Shown here one piece after another: positions 6,271 through 7,779 of a stretch of DNA of 7,779 nucleotides; position 1 is the first letter of the stretch, and every line of letters starts with the position of its first letter. The position numbers and the translations under genes were made by a program. Below the pieces are notes generated by a model, which saw nothing but the letters and a program-made list of their open reading frames with translations, made no database searches and had not been told where the DNA came from. Source of the stretch: Candidatus Zipacnadia bacterium (GTDB lineage Bacteria; Armatimonadota; Zipacnadia; Zipacnadales; Zipacnadaceae); assembly GCA_029821515.1 (NCBI GenBank), contig JALGTD010000066.1:1-7779 (forward strand), in the 5' to 3' direction.

Positions 6271-7014
6271 ATGCGCTACGCAGCCACAATTGCACTCACG
6301 GTAAGCTTGATAGTAATGATTGCCGTCACCTGCTCGGGACAAGGCTTTATGTACGCCCCCTGGGAGGCCGTCTCCCCCGAGATGGAGCCGAATCCTTCCT
6401 GGTATGGCTATACGGGACTGGTTCGTACGCCCACCGCTTTAATCAGCACCCCACAGAAAATCACGGGGGGTGCTCATCAGGTAAAGTCCGACGGCGAGAC
6501 CAGCAAGGTCTGTGCAGCCACGGTGGGATTGATGCCGACTCTAGAGATTGGTGCTGCTCGTATCGAGGATGTCCTGCAGGATACGCCAATCCCCACCTAC
6601 GCCACCGAAACTGTGGTTAATGTCAAGTATGAAGCGAATATCGGGGGGCTGTTCAACAACCCGATGGCCCCGAAGATGGCCATCGGGATCTTTGACATCT
6701 CCGACCAGGTTAACCGCACCAACTACCTTGTACTCAGCCGATCAATTGGCCTGGCGCAAGGATCGGCCTCCCCGCTGCCTCAGGCCAATGTTCACATTGG
6801 CTACGCCAAGGCCGAGCGCAAGCCTGCCACATTGGATGGCATCTTCGGTGGCATTGACTTCGTCGCCGCCCAGGATATGCTGGCCCAGATTGAATACGAC
6901 GGCGAAGATGTCAACGGAGCGCTGCATTACTATCCCGCATCCTGGATCTCGCTCGATGCCGCAATGCTGAACTCGGAGTTTGGCTACGGCTTTACGATAA
7001 ATTCCGGCTTCTGA
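6271..7014 (+). CDS. YjbH-like outer-membrane beta-barrel protein, short form
   Basis: A 247-residue exported protein. The signal peptide covers about 1-23, with hydrophobic core ALTVSLIVMIAVT (8-20) and probable cleavage in CSG/QGF. The mature N-terminus leads into WYGYTGLVRTPTALI (44-58), the tGL(v/l)xTPTA signature I associate with YjbH-type exopolysaccharide-linked outer-membrane proteins. Further matches are LEIGA (91-95), VVNVKYEA (115-122), MAIGIFDISD (136-145), GIFGGIDF (190-197) and IEYDGEDVNGALHYYP (207-222), followed by alternating strands to a terminal Phe. That is about 10-12 strands, enough for one barrel; the two-barrel-scale E. coli YjbH is near 700 residues, so this is a minimal version. 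YjbH itself is tied to exopolysaccharide export in E. coli, with mechanism unsettled. It is first in a probable two-gene unit with the next barrel. Confidence is high for an outer-membrane protein, moderate for the family. Confidence 0.75.
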   Translation: MRYAATIALTVSLIVMIAVTCSGQGFMYAPWEAVSPEMEPNPSWYGYTGLVRTPTALISTPQKITGGAHQVKSDGETSKVCAATVGLMPTLEIGAARIEDVLQDTPIPTYATETVVNVKYEANIGGLFNNPMAPKMAIGIFDISDQVNRTNYLVLSRSIGLAQGSASPLPQANVHIGYAKAERKPATLDGIFGGIDFVAAQDMLAQIEYDGEDVNGALHYYPASWISLDAAMLNSEFGYGFTINSGF

Positions 7015-7042
7015 GGCAAGTAATGCTTACGCGCTGTACCGC

Positions 7043-7067
7043 GGTGATAATAGTGTAAACTATCACC
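7043..7067. repeat. Hairpin in the gap between the two barrel genes
   Basis: GGTGATA and TATCACC form a perfect 7-bp stem with an 11-nt loop; an alternative fold pairs GGTG/CACC plus ATAGT/ACTAT around GTAA with a 3-nt bulge. No T-run follows, so a complete terminator is unlikely. A -10-like GATAAT (7046-7051) lies inside it without a recognisable -35. It may tune downstream expression by RNA processing or bind a regulator. Confidence 0.4.
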
Positions 7068-7127
7068 ATGCGATTTAGGGTACTGTGGATCTGACAGACA
7101 TAACACCTACGAAGGGAGGGCAAGACA

Positions 7128-7637
7128 ATGAGCAGAGTTACAGTTGCACTGATGGTGGTAGCCATACTGGCGTTGGCCAGCGTCGCCTGCGGACAGGGCT
7201 ACTTCGGCCAGGGCTACGACTCCGCCGCCTATAAGGCATGGCAACTCCGGGCTGGCTACTACGATGTAGGCGACGCCGGCAGTGACATCGGCTTCGGCGC
7301 CGACTATATGGCCCGAGACTGGATGGTCAGCGCTGACTACGTCACGACCAGCGAGGACGGCGGCCTCGACATATGGTCGGGTTCGGCCACCTACCTGCAG
7401 CGAATGTCGGGACGCCCGGGCACCTACTACGGCGCCGGTGCGGGCTGGTACAACGTTAGTGAGAATGGCTGGAGTGATGACAGCATTGGTTATCACGTCC
7501 TGTTTGGCATGGAATTCGGTTCGCCTGATCAGTTTGGCGAGCCAGCTTGGTTCGCTCAAGCCCGTTATGTGTTCGGCACCGACTTTGGCGATGCCGACAT
7601 TGACGGCTTCCAGGCATCCGTTGGGCGCCGCTTCTAA
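7128..7637 (+). CDS. Small eight-stranded outer-membrane beta-barrel protein
   Basis: A 169-residue exported protein with a signal peptide at about 1-22 (core VALMVVAILALASVA, 6-20; likely cleavage in ACG/QGY). The mature part shows about eight alternating aromatic/polar strands: 37-46, 53-61, 64-73, 80-92, 99-110, 119-130, 140-150 and 158-169. The last strand, FQASVGRRF, ends in Phe, the usual recognition signal for the BAM complex. Size and strand number fit the OmpA-transmembrane/OmpX/OmpW-like eight-stranded class, without a C-terminal peptidoglycan-binding domain. GGAGG (7115-7119) lies eight bases before the ATG. It follows the YjbH-like gene by 113 bp, is likely co-transcribed, and ends in a strong terminator. 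The function is unknown; a structural or accessory role at the envelope is inferred. Confidence 0.8.
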   Translation: MSRVTVALMVVAILALASVACGQGYFGQGYDSAAYKAWQLRAGYYDVGDAGSDIGFGADYMARDWMVSADYVTTSEDGGLDIWSGSATYLQRMSGRPGTYYGAGAGWYNVSENGWSDDSIGYHVLFGMEFGSPDQFGEPAWFAQARYVFGTDFGDADIDGFQASVGRRF

Positions 7638-7671
7638 ACAGCTTTGTCGACGCCAAAATCGCCCGCAATGA

Positions 7672-7709
7672 CAGCCCACTGCTCGTATCCAGCGGTGGGC
7701 TGACTTTTT
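7672..7709 (+). terminator. Intrinsic terminator of the outer-membrane gene pair
   Basis: A 12-bp stem (7672-7683 with 7691-7702, one T-G wobble) encloses a 7-nt loop and is followed by AC and five T residues (7705-7709). It lies 34 bases after the stop codon of the eight-stranded barrel gene. Confidence 0.9.
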
Positions 7710-7716
7710 GCACATT

Positions 7717-7730
7717 CTGGCAATTGCCAG
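7717..7730. repeat. Perfect 14-bp palindrome between two terminators
   Basis: CTGGCAATTGCCAG is fully self-complementary. It sits between the rightward terminator and the hairpin at the right edge, in DNA with no coding signal. It has no loop, so it is more likely a protein-binding dyad or chance than an RNA element. Confidence 0.35.
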
Positions 7731-7748
7731 GGAATAGCGCAATACAAG

Positions 7749-7779
7749 AAAAAGCCCCAGGAGAAGAACAGACCTGGGG
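7749..7779 (-). terminator. Intrinsic terminator for a leftward gene beyond the right edge
   Basis: On the minus strand, CCCCAGG and CCTGGGG form a perfect 7-bp stem with an 11-nt loop, followed by C and five T residues (plus-strand A-run at 7749-7753). The stem may extend past the window end. Its orientation predicts a convergent gene just outside. If T residues follow on the plus strand, it would work in both directions. Confidence 0.65.

Noticed and set aside
6322..6342. Lipobox and lipoprotein processing for the YjbH-like protein (AVTC) and the small barrel (SVAC at 7179-7190)
   Set aside because: The -3 and -1 residues do not fit the lipobox well, and outer-membrane barrels of this kind are normally cleaved by signal peptidase I.
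7107..7742. Long minus-strand frame opposite the small barrel gene
   Set aside because: It runs through the strong rightward terminator, and the opposite frame has signal peptide, barrel strands and ribosome site.

Overview
This window is about 7.8 kb of GC-rich bacterial DNA, roughly 58-60% GC by eye. It holds seven protein genes, one decayed gene fragment, and several promoters and hairpins. Signal peptides and two probable outer-membrane beta-barrels, one ending in the classic C-terminal Phe, point to a diderm (Gram-negative type) bacterium. I cannot place it to a phylum; an under-sampled environmental lineage is a guess. No tRNA, rRNA, CRISPR array, transposase or phage gene was seen.

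Left part (1-1970): the 3' portion of a CE4 polysaccharide deacetylase gene runs rightward off the left edge and converges on a leftward SAM-dependent methyltransferase gene. Immediately upstream of the methyltransferase, on the same strand, a stretch that looks non-coding reads as protein (1970-1751). It is C-terminal-like sequence with no start codon and one apparent 1-nt frameshift in a TTTTGGGG run. I read it as the truncated tail of a gene once translationally coupled to the methyltransferase.

Middle (1888-4778): a good sigma70-type promoter (TTGACA, 17 nt, TATGCT) and a perfect 8-bp hairpin precede a rightward pair. The first gene encodes a predicted cytoplasmic alpha/alpha-toroid protein (terpenoid-cyclase/six-hairpin-like fold, activity unknown). 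The second encodes a 13-14 helix Wzx/PST-type polysaccharide flippase.

Right part (4868-7779): a leftward secreted beta-propeller-like protein is divergent from a rightward pair, a short YjbH-like outer-membrane protein and a small eight-stranded barrel. The divergent genes appear to share an intergenic control region with overlapping promoters. A strong intrinsic terminator follows the last gene. A second hairpin, oriented for the minus strand, ends the window, so a leftward gene probably lies just beyond the right edge.

Taken together, flippase, glycan deacetylase, methyltransferase and YjbH-like barrel suggest a locus for making, modifying and exporting a surface or extracellular polysaccharide. 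The toroid and propeller proteins are its least understood members. The joint role is inferred from families and proximity only; the genes form several separate transcription units, not one operon.
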